From Eubacterium ramulus ATCC 29099 (GTDB taxonomy: Bacteria > Bacillota > Clostridia > Lachnospirales > Lachnospiraceae), in assembly GCF_000469345.1 (NCBI RefSeq), contig NZ_KI271185.1, positions 69,020-111,831 on the forward strand: DNA of 42,812 bases, written 5' to 3'. The translations under genes and the position numbers were made by a program. Below, one piece after another: positions 16,001-24,313 of this stretch. A model generated the notes under the pieces. The model was not told the DNA's origin. It made no database searches and saw nothing but the letters and a program-made list of their open reading frames with translations. Each line of letters begins with the position of its first letter. The stretch's first letter is position 1.

Positions 16001-17316
16001 ATGTCTCTTCTTTCCTTCTGCGGCACCAGGAAGATAAATATCAGTGAACTAACCAGCAGCAGAATCGGATAAAACAGCTTCGGCATGATCTGAAATGCCG
16101 ACAGATCGTATCCCAGTTCATGCGCCGCTGAAATCGCTACCAGCATCTGTGCACCATACGGAATAATCCCCTGGGAAACAGCAGAAAATGTATCCAGGAT
16201 CGACGCTGTCTTTCGCGGTGTAATCCCATACTCTTCCGCCATCTCTTTTGCAATCGGATTTGCCATAACGATGGCCACGGTATTATTTGCGGTCGCCACA
16301 TCCATGGCTCCAACCAGCAGTCCCATTCCAAGCTGACCGCCTTTTTTTCCCTTAAACACTTTATGGATGCCCGCCAGTAATGCATCAAATCCGCCATATT
16401 CCCGGATCAATGCACAAAGTGCTGCCACAAGAATCGCCACCATACTGGTCTCGAACATCCCGGAAGCACCGTTTCCGACATTTGCCAACAGATCTGCCGG
16501 ACTGATATGGCCCGCCGCCAGCATAATGATCGCACCAGACACAATTCCGATCAGTAACACGACAAACACATTGACACCGATGATTCCACCCACCAGTACC
16601 AGAATATACGGCACGATCTGAAGCAGATGATAACTCTCTGTCACGGCTCCGGAAATGTCCGTCCGGAAAGACAGAATTAAAATCAGAAGTAATGTCGCAA
16701 CCGCTGCTGGAAGTGCAATCCAGAAATTTTCCCGGAACTTGTCCTTCATCGCACATCCCTGACCGTTACAGGCTGCAATCGTCGTATCCGAAATAAAAGA
16801 CAGATTATCGCCAAACATGGATCCGCCAATGACCGACGCCACACAAAGTGGAAGTCCAAAGCCGGAAGCAGCTGATACCGCTACCGCAATTGGTGTCAGC
16901 AAGGTGATCGTTCCTACGGATGTTCCCATGGCAAGTGAAACAAAACATGCCACTCCAAATAAAACGGCCACAGAAAACCTCGTCGGAATGATCGACAACA
17001 TAAAATATGCGACACTTTCCGCACTACTGCGACCAACCACACCGACAAACACGCCTGCAGTCAGGAAGATCAGCAGCATCGTAATAATATTTTTGTCTGC
17101 CAGTCCCTGTGCCATAATGCCAAGCTTTTCTTCAAAACTGACCTTTTGATTTTGCAGACATGCCACCAGAATTGCCACCAAAAAAGCAAACACAATCGGT
17201 ACATTATAAAATCCCATTGGAATCTTCATAATATATTCAAATAAAATACCCAGTCCCAAATACAGAACTAAAAACACCGCAATTGGCAATAACGCAATTG
17301 CTCTCCCTTTTTTCAC
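15997..17316 (-). CDS. NhaC-family Na+/H+ antiporter
   Basis: The 439-residue protein has about 11 hydrophobic segments. Family-typical stretches include FGDNLSFISDTTIAA near residue 170, the MGTSVGTITLLTPIA segment and the ATANNTVAIVMANPIA segment. Members exchange Na+ (or amino acids, in the TC 2.A.35 family) for protons at the cytoplasmic membrane. The start is GTG with GAGAGGAAGGG upstream. It shares a four-base overlap with the radical SAM gene. Its promoter should lie in or near the VOC relic. Confidence 0.9.
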   Translation of the reverse strand: MKKGRAIALLPIAVFLVLYLGLGILFEYIMKIPMGFYNVPIVFAFLVAILVACLQNQKVSFEEKLGIMAQGLADKNIITMLLIFLTAGVFVGVVGRSSAESVAYFMLSIIPTRFSVAVLFGVACFVSLAMGTSVGTITLLTPIAVAVSAASGFGLPLCVASVIGGSMFGDNLSFISDTTIAACNGQGCAMKDKFRENFWIALPAAVATLLLILILSFRTDISGAVTESYHLLQIVPYILVLVGGIIGVNVFVVLLIGIVSGAIIMLAAGHISPADLLANVGNGASGMFETSMVAILVAALCALIREYGGFDALLAGIHKVFKGKKGGQLGMGLLVGAMDVATANNTVAIVMANPIAKEMAEEYGITPRKTASILDTFSAVSQGIIPYGAQMLVAISAAHELGYDLSAFQIMPKLFYPILLLVSSLIFIFLVPQKERRDI

Positions 17317-17337
17317 TTATATATTCCCTTCCTCTCT

Positions 17338-17451
17338 TTATTTTTCATGAAAAAACTCAATTTCTTCGCCAACCGGTCCGCAGCAGAACGCAATACGTGC
17401 CGGGAACGGAATCTCAGATGCGATTTCGATATCCTTCGGCTTTACAAATAG
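17338..17451 (-). pseudogene. C-terminal relic of a VOC/glyoxalase-like protein
   Basis: A 37-codon frame ends in TAA at 17338 and encodes a clean C-terminus reading ...GPVGEEIEFFHEK. The pattern GP-GE-IEFF near the end is what glyoxalase/bleomycin-resistance (VOC) proteins show around their last metal-ligand Glu. There is no start codon; upstream the frame runs into the pgi terminator hairpin and then a stop. It is a 5'-truncated remnant, too short to be a VOC domain (about 120 residues). Confidence 0.5.
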
Positions 17452-17485
17452 AATGCTACCGCATAAATTTCATGCGATAGCATTC
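17451..17485 (-). terminator. Terminator of pgi
   Basis: GAATGCTA/TAGCATTC arms plus an inner CGCAT/ATGCG stem with one mismatch form a stable hairpin 30 nt past the pgi stop. The minus-strand tail is TATTTG. The VOC relic starts immediately after it. Confidence 0.65.
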
Positions 17486-17513
17486 TTCTCATCTTTTACA
17501 AAAATGAATTTTT

Positions 17514-19097
17514 TTAAATATTCAACAGATCACTGTACACTTTCAGTGCTCCGTCAGTCTCATGTGCAAGTACACGTTTTGCCAGTACTTTACCAAGCTG
17601 TACACCTTCCTGATCAAAACTATTTACATTCCATACAAATCCCTGGAACATTACTTTATTCTCGAAGTGCGCCAGTAATGCACCCAGTGTCTTCGGTGTC
17701 AGCTGCTCACCGATGATGATGCTGGAAGGACGTCCGCCCTCGAAGTTTTTATTGCGATTTTCATCTTCTTTACCGCAGGCAAATGCAACGATCTGAGCAG
17801 CCACATTTGCACACAGTTTCTGCTGGCTTGTGCTGTCCTGAATTACGACATCTGTACCGATCTGGTTGTTTTTGAATCCGATAAACTGAAGCGGTACGAT
17901 GTCTGTTCCCTGATGCAGTAACTGATAGAAGGAATGCTGTCCGTTTGTACCAGGCTCACCAAAGATCACCGGTCCGGTTACATAATCAACCGGCTCTCCG
18001 AAACGGTTGACAGATTTTCCGTTGGACTCCATATCAAGCTGCTGTAAATGTGCCGGGAAACGGCTCAGTGCCTGAGAATACGGAAGAACTGCTGTGGACG
18101 GATAACCAAGTACGTTACGCTCGTATACACCGATCAGTGCATCCAGCATTTCCGGGTTCTTTAACAAATCTTTGTTTTTAGCTGCTTTATCTATTTCTGC
18201 TGCACCGGCAAGGAACTCTGCAAATACATCCGGTCCGAATGCCAGAGATAATACAGCACCGCCAACTGCGGATGTAGAAGAATAACGACCGCCGATGTAA
18301 TCATCCATAAAGAATGCTGCCAGATAATCATCGCTCTTAGCCAGCGGAGATGTCTCACTTGTTACAGCGATCATATGCTTGGAAGCATCCAGACCTGCTT
18401 TTGCAAGAGCATCTTTTACAAAGGATTCGTTTGTAAGTGTCTCTAAGGTTGTACCTGATTTGGAAACCAGAATGAAGATGGAGTGTGCCACATCAATGGA
18501 ATTTAATACGGCTGCTGCATCATCCGGATCCACATTGCTGATGAATTTTGCTTCCATTTTGAATTTGTTATTTACTTTTGCCCAGTTCTCTAATGCAAGA
18601 TACATGGCACGCGGACCTAAATCACTTCCGCCGATACCGATCTGAACAACGGTTGTAAATTTCTCGCCTGCTGCATTTGTGATCTCGCCTGCATGTACTT
18701 TGTTTGCAAAATCAGCGATCTTCTGCTGCTGTGCTACATAAAACTCACGTTTGTTTACGCCTTCAGCCACTACGTCATCGCCTAACTGGCCACGGGTAAG
18801 CTGGTGAAGTACCAGACGGTTCTCTCCTGTATTGATCACTGCTCCGTTGTACAGAGACTCATATTTTTCAATCAACTGTGCTTCCCCGGCAAGTTTTGCC
18901 AGCGCTGCAAGCACTTTATCATCAACTGCTTTTGCAGCATAATTATAAGTAAGACCATCCATCATCGGAATGCTGTAATTTTTTACACGTTCTGCGCCGT
19001 TTTCTCCGGACATTGCCTCTGCCACATTGACAGGCTCTACTTTTTTCAGCTCCTCGTAGGAAGCAAGGGTATCTAAATTTTTCCAGTTAAGCATCAT
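17514..19097 (-). CDS. pgi: Glucose-6-phosphate isomerase
   Basis: It interconverts glucose 6-phosphate and fructose 6-phosphate in glycolysis. The 527-residue protein shows the family signatures SKSGTTLETLTNES, GGRYSSTSAVGG (the phosphosugar site), and GEPGTNGQHSFYQLLHQGT with the catalytic His region. Length and motifs are complete. AGGAGG lies upstream of the ATG. It is a single-gene unit with its own promoter and terminator. Confidence 0.97.
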   Translation of the reverse strand: MMLNWKNLDTLASYEELKKVEPVNVAEAMSGENGAERVKNYSIPMMDGLTYNYAAKAVDDKVLAALAKLAGEAQLIEKYESLYNGAVINTGENRLVLHQLTRGQLGDDVVAEGVNKREFYVAQQQKIADFANKVHAGEITNAAGEKFTTVVQIGIGGSDLGPRAMYLALENWAKVNNKFKMEAKFISNVDPDDAAAVLNSIDVAHSIFILVSKSGTTLETLTNESFVKDALAKAGLDASKHMIAVTSETSPLAKSDDYLAAFFMDDYIGGRYSSTSAVGGAVLSLAFGPDVFAEFLAGAAEIDKAAKNKDLLKNPEMLDALIGVYERNVLGYPSTAVLPYSQALSRFPAHLQQLDMESNGKSVNRFGEPVDYVTGPVIFGEPGTNGQHSFYQLLHQGTDIVPLQFIGFKNNQIGTDVVIQDSTSQQKLCANVAAQIVAFACGKEDENRNKNFEGGRPSSIIIGEQLTPKTLGALLAHFENKVMFQGFVWNVNSFDQEGVQLGKVLAKRVLAHETDGALKVYSDLLNI

Positions 19098-19156
19098 AGA
19101 TTCCTCCTCATATCTGTTTTCCAGTTTCTTTGTTATAATTCTAACAATCTACGGAA

Positions 19157-19185
19157 ATTATACTATTAAATTCGCTGAAATTCAA
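19157..19185 (-). promoter_or_regulatory. Promoter of pgi
   Basis: On the minus strand TTGAAT is followed after 17 nt by TATAAT, about 60 nt upstream of the ATG. It is a near-consensus housekeeping promoter. Confidence 0.75.
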
Positions 19186-19212
19186 CTAAGCAAAGGTATT
19201 TTTTTACGCAAA

Positions 19213-19304
19213 ATCGCCTGAAATTTTATCATTACAGTTCACTCAGCATATTTCTCCATATATCGATCATGCTGACATGCAGTAATACCAAAACTTCAGG
19301 CGAT
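19213..19304 (-). terminator. Long branched hairpin after the BceAB-like operon
   Basis: Outer arms ATCGCCTGAA (19213-19222) and TTCAGGCGAT (19295-19304) pair perfectly. Inside them ATTAC/GTAAT and TCAGCAT/ATGCTGA stems stack, giving an elongated 92-nt hairpin. It lies just past the permease stop, so it may end that operon, but the T-run is short (TTTTGCG). It could instead be a palindromic repeat element. Confidence 0.5.
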
Positions 19305-19317
19305 AAATTTTCTATTT

Positions 19318-21342
19318 TTATCTGGATACAATCTTATAATATGCTCTGGATGTAATCCGGAAAACCAGATAGTAAATCGCGGTAAACACCAGAATTGTAA
19401 CAAGCAGGCAGGTCACAAACAATGGCACATTCGTCAGGTTCAGCATTGCCAGCAGCCGTCGGATCATCGGAAACGCTGCTGCCACATGCACAGCTGCCAT
19501 CACCAACGGCAGGAAAAATACGATTCGGATCTGTGACTGGATCGATGCCTTTACTTCTGCATTGCTCATACCTACTTTTTCCATAATAATATAACGCTCT
19601 CTGTCATCATACCCTTCGGAAATCTGTTTGTAAAAAATGATCATAACCGTAACCATCAGAAACATAATGCCAAGGAACACCCCTAAGAAAAACAGTCCTC
19701 CATATAAAACATAAAAACTTTTTTCATTTTCGGTTCTGCTGGACAGATAACCGGAATCATCCAGACCATGAGTGGAAATTGCCTTACTGACTGCATCTTC
19801 ACACGCCAGTTTTTCTTCTTTTGTTCCATCATATTCAAAATTCATTTCTGTCCGATATAACGAATACATACCGGAACCATCTGCATTTGCTCCTGCCGCT
19901 ATTTGTAATTCATACATCCGGCTCAGGGTAGCTTCATCCGCAACCACATAAAGACTATCCTTCCCCGAAAGATAAGCATCCGCTTCTGATTCATATCTGA
20001 AACTGTGATCTATTGCAAAATCCTGTCCGAGATAGCAAAATACACTTTCATCGTACCCGTTTTTACTGTAAATGTCGATTTTGCCAGCTTCCGGTTCCGG
20101 AACATCTGCTGGTTTCAGGGAACTGTCATAGGCAAGCAGATTTTCTCTCGTCAGGAAAGTTACCTCCGATAATTCCGCAAAGTCCGTCTCATGATCAATG
20201 AACTCAAACATGGAACCTTCTCTCTTCATAAATAACTGAAAGTAACTGAACATCGAAGAATCCGTGATTTCTCTGCCCTGCTTTGCGATTGTATCAGTAA
20301 TCGTCTGATAAATCTCCTGACAGTCTGTATTTTCCTCTATTTTATCTGCATCTACGCTATAGGATAACTCATACGGATACCGCTCTTTCAGTTCATCATC
20401 CACACCGGCAAACATACTGACCGTCATGGAGATCATCACCAGCACCATGGTAGACAACACACAGATGCTTGCCAGTCCGGCCGCATTCTGTTTCATACGA
20501 TATAACATACCGGATACCGCTGTAAAATGCTTTTTATTATAGTAAAACTTTTTGTTTTTGCGCAGCATTTTCAAAATAGCAATGCTTCCTGCAGTAAACA
20601 GAAAATAAGTTCCAATAATTACAAGAACAACTGCAAGAAAAAATTTCATCAACACTTCCATTGGATTCTCTGTGGTAATTGCAATATAATAAGCCACAGC
20701 CAGACATGCGGCTCCTGCAACTGCTATCACACCTTTGGTCTTTGGCTCTTTTTCTCCCACATTTCCTCCGTGCAGTAATTCGATTGGATTTGCCAGACGG
20801 ATCTGCAGCAGATTGTAAAGCAACGTAAGCACATATAATACACCAAAAACGATGACTGCCCACGCAATTCCTGCTTTGGTAATATAAAATGATACACTCT
20901 CCTGAAATCCCAGCATACGGTAAAGCAGCATCAGGATCAATTTGGAAAATATAATACCTGATAAAATACCACCTGCGATGGCAAGCATTGCCACAAACAC
21001 AGTTTCCAACCCAAGAACTCTCGCAATGTGTCGTTTTTCCATACCTAATATATTGTACACACCGATTTCTTTTTTTCGGCGTTTGATAATAAAACTATTG
21101 GTATAAAAAATGAAAATATAAGCAAAAATAGTAATAATACCAACACCAAGCGCCATAATTGTTATCAGGTTTACAGATCCCGGAATACTTTTCAGTCCTG
21201 GATTATTGTTGATAAACATCATCAGATAAAACATCATCACCGTAACGATGCCTGAAATAATGTATGGCAGATACAGCTGCCGGTTATTCTGAATATTTGT
21301 CTTTGCCAGACGTACATAAATATTATTCATGCTCTTCACCAC
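19318..21342 (-). CDS. BceB-type ABC transporter permease (FtsX family)
   Basis: The 674-residue protein has a first transmembrane pair, a three-helix FtsX core, a further helix pair, a large extracellular domain (about 310-540), then three C-terminal helices. This is the ten-helix layout of BceB peptide-antibiotic sensing and resistance permeases. It overlaps the 3' end of the ATPase gene by 20 nt. With BceA it likely removes lantibiotic or bacitracin-like peptides from their lipid targets and senses them for a BceS-type kinase. Confidence 0.9.
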   Translation of the reverse strand: MVKSMNNIYVRLAKTNIQNNRQLYLPYIISGIVTVMMFYLMMFINNNPGLKSIPGSVNLITIMALGVGIITIFAYIFIFYTNSFIIKRRKKEIGVYNILGMEKRHIARVLGLETVFVAMLAIAGGILSGIIFSKLILMLLYRMLGFQESVSFYITKAGIAWAVIVFGVLYVLTLLYNLLQIRLANPIELLHGGNVGEKEPKTKGVIAVAGAACLAVAYYIAITTENPMEVLMKFFLAVVLVIIGTYFLFTAGSIAILKMLRKNKKFYYNKKHFTAVSGMLYRMKQNAAGLASICVLSTMVLVMISMTVSMFAGVDDELKERYPYELSYSVDADKIEENTDCQEIYQTITDTIAKQGREITDSSMFSYFQLFMKREGSMFEFIDHETDFAELSEVTFLTRENLLAYDSSLKPADVPEPEAGKIDIYSKNGYDESVFCYLGQDFAIDHSFRYESEADAYLSGKDSLYVVADEATLSRMYELQIAAGANADGSGMYSLYRTEMNFEYDGTKEEKLACEDAVSKAISTHGLDDSGYLSSRTENEKSFYVLYGGLFFLGVFLGIMFLMVTVMIIFYKQISEGYDDRERYIIMEKVGMSNAEVKASIQSQIRIVFFLPLVMAAVHVAAAFPMIRRLLAMLNLTNVPLFVTCLLVTILVFTAIYYLVFRITSRAYYKIVSR

Positions 21343-22090
21343 CTGTCGTCAATACGGTCAACGCATCGGAAATCTTCACATATAACTGCTCATTTGTCGC
21401 ATTTCCCCGATAAATCTGATGGAACACTTCACCGTCTTTTATAAATAGAATGCGGTTTGCGTGGCTTGCCGCCTTTGTACTGTGCGTTACCATTACAACG
21501 GTCTGTCCTTCTGCATTGATCTGTGAAAAAAGCTTCAGCAGTCCGCCCGTTGCCCTGGAATCCAGCGCGCCCGTCGGTTCATCCGCAAGAACCAGTTCCG
21601 GGTTGGTGATCAGTGCACGGGCTACTGCTGCACGCTGTTTCTGCCCGCCGGACACTTCATATGGATATTTTTCCAGAAGTTCGGTAATCCCAAGCTTCTG
21701 CGCAATCGGACGGATGCGTTTTTCCATCTCCTTGTAATCCACACCGGAAAGTACCAGTGGGAGAAAGATATTATCTTTTAGGGAAAAATTATCCAAAAGA
21801 TTAAAATCCTGAAATACAAATCCCAGATGATCCCGGCGGAACGCAGAAATCTCTTTTTCCTTTACAGATACCAGATTTTTCCCGTTCAGCAGAACCTCTC
21901 CTGAGGTCGGTTTATCCAGCGCTGCCAGAATGTTCAGCAAGGTTGTTTTTCCGGAACCGGATTCACCCATGATCGCCACATACTCTCCTTTTTCTACGGA
22001 AAAGTTGATGTTACTCAACGCCTGCACCTGATTGCCGCCAAATCGTGTCGTATATATTTTTTTCACATTATTTACTTCCAAAATTGCCAT
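21323..22090 (-). CDS. BceA-type ABC transporter ATP-binding protein
   Basis: It contains a complete set of ATPase motifs: Walker A GESGSGKTT, Q-loop FQDFNLLDN, signature VSGGQKQR, Walker B VLADEPTGALD and a switch His in VTHS. It belongs to the MacB/LolD/BceA class that pairs with FtsX permeases. The ATG at 22090 has AAAGGAG upstream; an in-frame ATG at 22138 has none. The promoter region carries a BceR-type palindrome. Confidence 0.92.
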   Translation of the reverse strand: MAILEVNNVKKIYTTRFGGNQVQALSNINFSVEKGEYVAIMGESGSGKTTLLNILAALDKPTSGEVLLNGKNLVSVKEKEISAFRRDHLGFVFQDFNLLDNFSLKDNIFLPLVLSGVDYKEMEKRIRPIAQKLGITELLEKYPYEVSGGQKQRAAVARALITNPELVLADEPTGALDSRATGGLLKLFSQINAEGQTVVMVTHSTKAASHANRILFIKDGEVFHQIYRGNATNEQLYVKISDALTVLTTGGEEHE

Positions 22091-22213
22091 GATGGTCACT
22101 CCTTTGCTGTGTTCTGTCCGACATTTCATAATTTTCATAATTTCATGTTTTGCAGAATGTTTTTCTTTGTTGTTTCAGCATGCTTGTTTCTTTGTTGAGA
22201 CTATCATAACAAA

Positions 22214-22255
22214 AGGCAGAAATGCAATCCATTGATTTGGCTTACATTTCTGCCT
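22214..22255. repeat. 11-bp inverted repeat in the bceAB leader/promoter region
   Basis: AGGCAGAAATG (22214-22224) and CATTTCTGCCT (22245-22255) are perfect complements separated by 20 nt. The right arm overlaps a second TTACA half-site (22242-22246). A TATGAT -10-like string is at about 22203-22208 on the minus strand. Confidence 0.55.
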
Positions 22256-22261
22256 CTAATC

Positions 22262-22275
22262 TTACATTTTTGTAA
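22262..22275. promoter_or_regulatory. BceR-type operator TTACA-N4-TGTAA
   Basis: The sequence TTACATTTTTGTAA fits the TNACA-N4-TGTAA consensus known for BceR-like response regulators. It lies about 60 nt upstream of a -10-like hexamer for the bceAB-type operon, with a half-site 20 nt closer. The likely ligand is the BceR-type regulator encoded 12 kb to the right. Confidence 0.7.
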
Positions 22276-22383
22276 GATACGGATGTGAATCGATAAGATA
22301 GGAAAAAATATCACAGAGTATGCAGTTCTTCAACATTATTTATTCTGAATTTATACGTTTCTTCAAAGTTTTTGTCAGATGCC

Positions 22384-23976
22384 CTACAATACATTCTTCG
22401 CTTCTTTCCACTTACCATCTCTGAGCAGTGCATGGATCCGCACTTCCTTTTCCACACGGATGCGCTCTGCCTCAAAAATATCGCTCTCAAAATATTTTTT
22501 ATAAATACTCTTGCGATATGCTCTGCCACTCTGTTCACGGACCGTGCCATTCTCAAGTAATAAAATGCGGTCTGCACAATTTGCAACGGTATAGAAATCA
22601 TGTGTTACCATAAGTACCGTTCCCTGATACTCTTTGATCGCTTTTTCAAGGGCAATCTGCGCATAGGTATCCAAATGGCTGGACGGTTCATCCAGGAACA
22701 GTATTTCCGCATCTGACTCGCACAATGCTCTGAGCTGTTTGATATTCCGCTCGCCGCCGGAAAGCTGTTCCGGATCATCATCGAAAATCTGAGTGTAATA
22801 TCCGATGCGGTCAGAATCTGACTTCATGCTCTCATAAATATCTTTCAGCATACTGGATTTTCCGGTTCCGTTTGCACCAACGATGGCCACTTTCTCACCA
22901 GCCTTGATATCAAAGGAAACATTTTTCAGTAATTCCCGGTCAAAGGAAAGTGCATAATCTTTCACGGAGATCACAACCGGTGCATGATCCGGCTCAAAAT
23001 CCTCCGGCAGTTCCACCTCCGGGAAAGTAAAATCATATCCATGATTTTCAATAAACGGATTCTTACACTGTCTTGCCTGAAGCCGCTCCAGATAAGATAC
23101 TCGGGCTTTGAGCTGTCTTCCTTTCGCCGGATTATCAATATACGTTGCCTCTGAACGAATCTTCTCGATCAGCTTCTCCTGCACGGCGATCCACTCAGCA
23201 TCTTTTGTAGCCTGCTCTGCCATCTGCACTTTTGTCTCAAGCATCGCCTGATTATATTCTGAAAAAGTGCCCGGGAACTCCTGCAGCTCCTTGTTTTCCA
23301 GATGCAGGATCTTATTGAAGCACTGGCTTAACAGCAGTCGGTTATGTGAAATCGCAATGATGGTTCCCTCATAATTGTTGATCAGTTTGGAAAGACCGAT
23401 GATATTTTCAAAATCAAGAAATACATCCGGCTCATCCATGATCAGAAGCTGCGGTTTCAAAAGCATACTCCGGATGATAGATAAAAGCTTGAACTCTCCA
23501 CCGGAAATTTTTGTGACAGAAGTGTCTTCTAGTGCTGTCATCCCTGCAATTGCAAGTTCTTTTCGGATATTGGAATCATAATTGTATGCGTCAATGGCAT
23601 CCATCTCATCCAATACGTTCTGATAACGGCCATAAACTTCGTCCATATCTTCTGAAGTCTCCATCTCCGCACAGATTGCCTCTGATTTTTTCTGCAGTTC
23701 CACAAATGGTTTTGCCAGAAAATCAAAAGCGGAAATTTCTTCTGCTTCATGCTTTACAAACTGCGGAATATAACCGATCCGTGCGGCTTCATCCTTCTCA
23801 ATTTTTCCGTCGTATAAATAGTCATCCGTGTGGATGATCATGTCGATCAGTGTACTCTTGCCGGTGCCGTTGCTGCCGATGAGTGCTGCGTGATCGCCCT
23901 CCACGACTTCAAAACAAATCTCATTATATAAATCCTTCTGTGGAAATCCAAAGGAAACATCTGTAAATTTAATCAT
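22384..23976 (-). CDS. ABC-F family ATPase, possibly a ribosome-protection protein
   Basis: The 530-residue protein has two ABC domains and no membrane segments. Walker A GSNGTGKS (34-41) and GANGTGKS, signatures ISGGEF and LSGGER, and Walker B MDEP and LDEP are all intact. A charged interdomain linker (about 235-320) would reach the peptidyl-transferase area. Length fits antibiotic-resistance ABC-F proteins (Lsa/Vga-like) as well as housekeeping ones; I cannot assign the subclass. The 5' leader holds short reading frames, as in attenuated ABC-F resistance genes, and AGAGGG lies about 10 nt before the ATG. Confidence 0.88.
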   Translation of the reverse strand: MIKFTDVSFGFPQKDLYNEICFEVVEGDHAALIGSNGTGKSTLIDMIIHTDDYLYDGKIEKDEAARIGYIPQFVKHEAEEISAFDFLAKPFVELQKKSEAICAEMETSEDMDEVYGRYQNVLDEMDAIDAYNYDSNIRKELAIAGMTALEDTSVTKISGGEFKLLSIIRSMLLKPQLLIMDEPDVFLDFENIIGLSKLINNYEGTIIAISHNRLLLSQCFNKILHLENKELQEFPGTFSEYNQAMLETKVQMAEQATKDAEWIAVQEKLIEKIRSEATYIDNPAKGRQLKARVSYLERLQARQCKNPFIENHGYDFTFPEVELPEDFEPDHAPVVISVKDYALSFDRELLKNVSFDIKAGEKVAIVGANGTGKSSMLKDIYESMKSDSDRIGYYTQIFDDDPEQLSGGERNIKQLRALCESDAEILFLDEPSSHLDTYAQIALEKAIKEYQGTVLMVTHDFYTVANCADRILLLENGTVREQSGRAYRKSIYKKYFESDIFEAERIRVEKEVRIHALLRDGKWKEAKNVL

Positions 23977-23991
23977 TCTGTTCTATCCCTC

Positions 23992-24083
23992 TTATTTTTC
24001 TTCAAGTTCTTCTGATTTTTCTATTTCACATTCCTGTCTTTCAAGCAGAAACCATATCCCACTCAAAAAACACTGTTACTCAT
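23992..24083 (-). promoter_or_regulatory. Leader region of the ABC-F gene with short overlapping reading frames
   Basis: An ATG at 24083 opens a six-codon frame (MSNSVF, then TGA) that ends on a run of six T. The -1 frame then continues 24 codons (LSGIWFLLERQECEIEK...) to a TAA only 15 nt before the ABC-F start. One extra T, or -1 slippage at TTT-TGA, would join them into a 30-residue peptide. No ribosome site precedes the ATG, whose start is close to the predicted transcription start, so it may be leaderless. This may be a regulatory leader peptide or a decayed small gene. Confidence 0.45.
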
Positions 24084-24091
24084 TATTTCGT

Positions 24092-24120
24092 TTATTTTAT
24101 CAGCAAATCTTTTTCGAAAC
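24092..24120 (-). promoter_or_regulatory. Promoter of the ABC-F gene
   Basis: On the minus strand TTGTTT is followed after 17 nt by TAAAAT, about 10-15 nt upstream of the leader ATG and 115 nt upstream of the ABC-F start. The gap 23977-24313 otherwise holds the leader, this promoter and the terminator of the esterase gene. Confidence 0.55.
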
Positions 24121-24177
24121 AACTAGAATTTCAAACAAACATAATTTCAAATTTTTTTAATTTTTACAAAATGCAAC

Positions 24178-24208
24178 AGAAAAGCCCCCGGCATTTCTGC
24201 CGGAGACT
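24178..24208 (-). terminator. Terminator of the double-esterase gene
   Basis: An 11-bp stem (arms AGTCTCCGGCA and TGCCGGGGGCT, counting G-U pairs) with a GAAA loop is followed on the minus strand by TTTTC. It lies about 105 nt past the stop codon. Confidence 0.8.
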
Positions 24209-24313
24209 TCCCGTTTTCCTGTTCTATATTACCTTATATCAAATGTAAGATGACTCCCGCCTCAATAAGCAGTGAACAATAAGACCTATCAATGGAGAGT
24301 TCCCTTAATCAGA

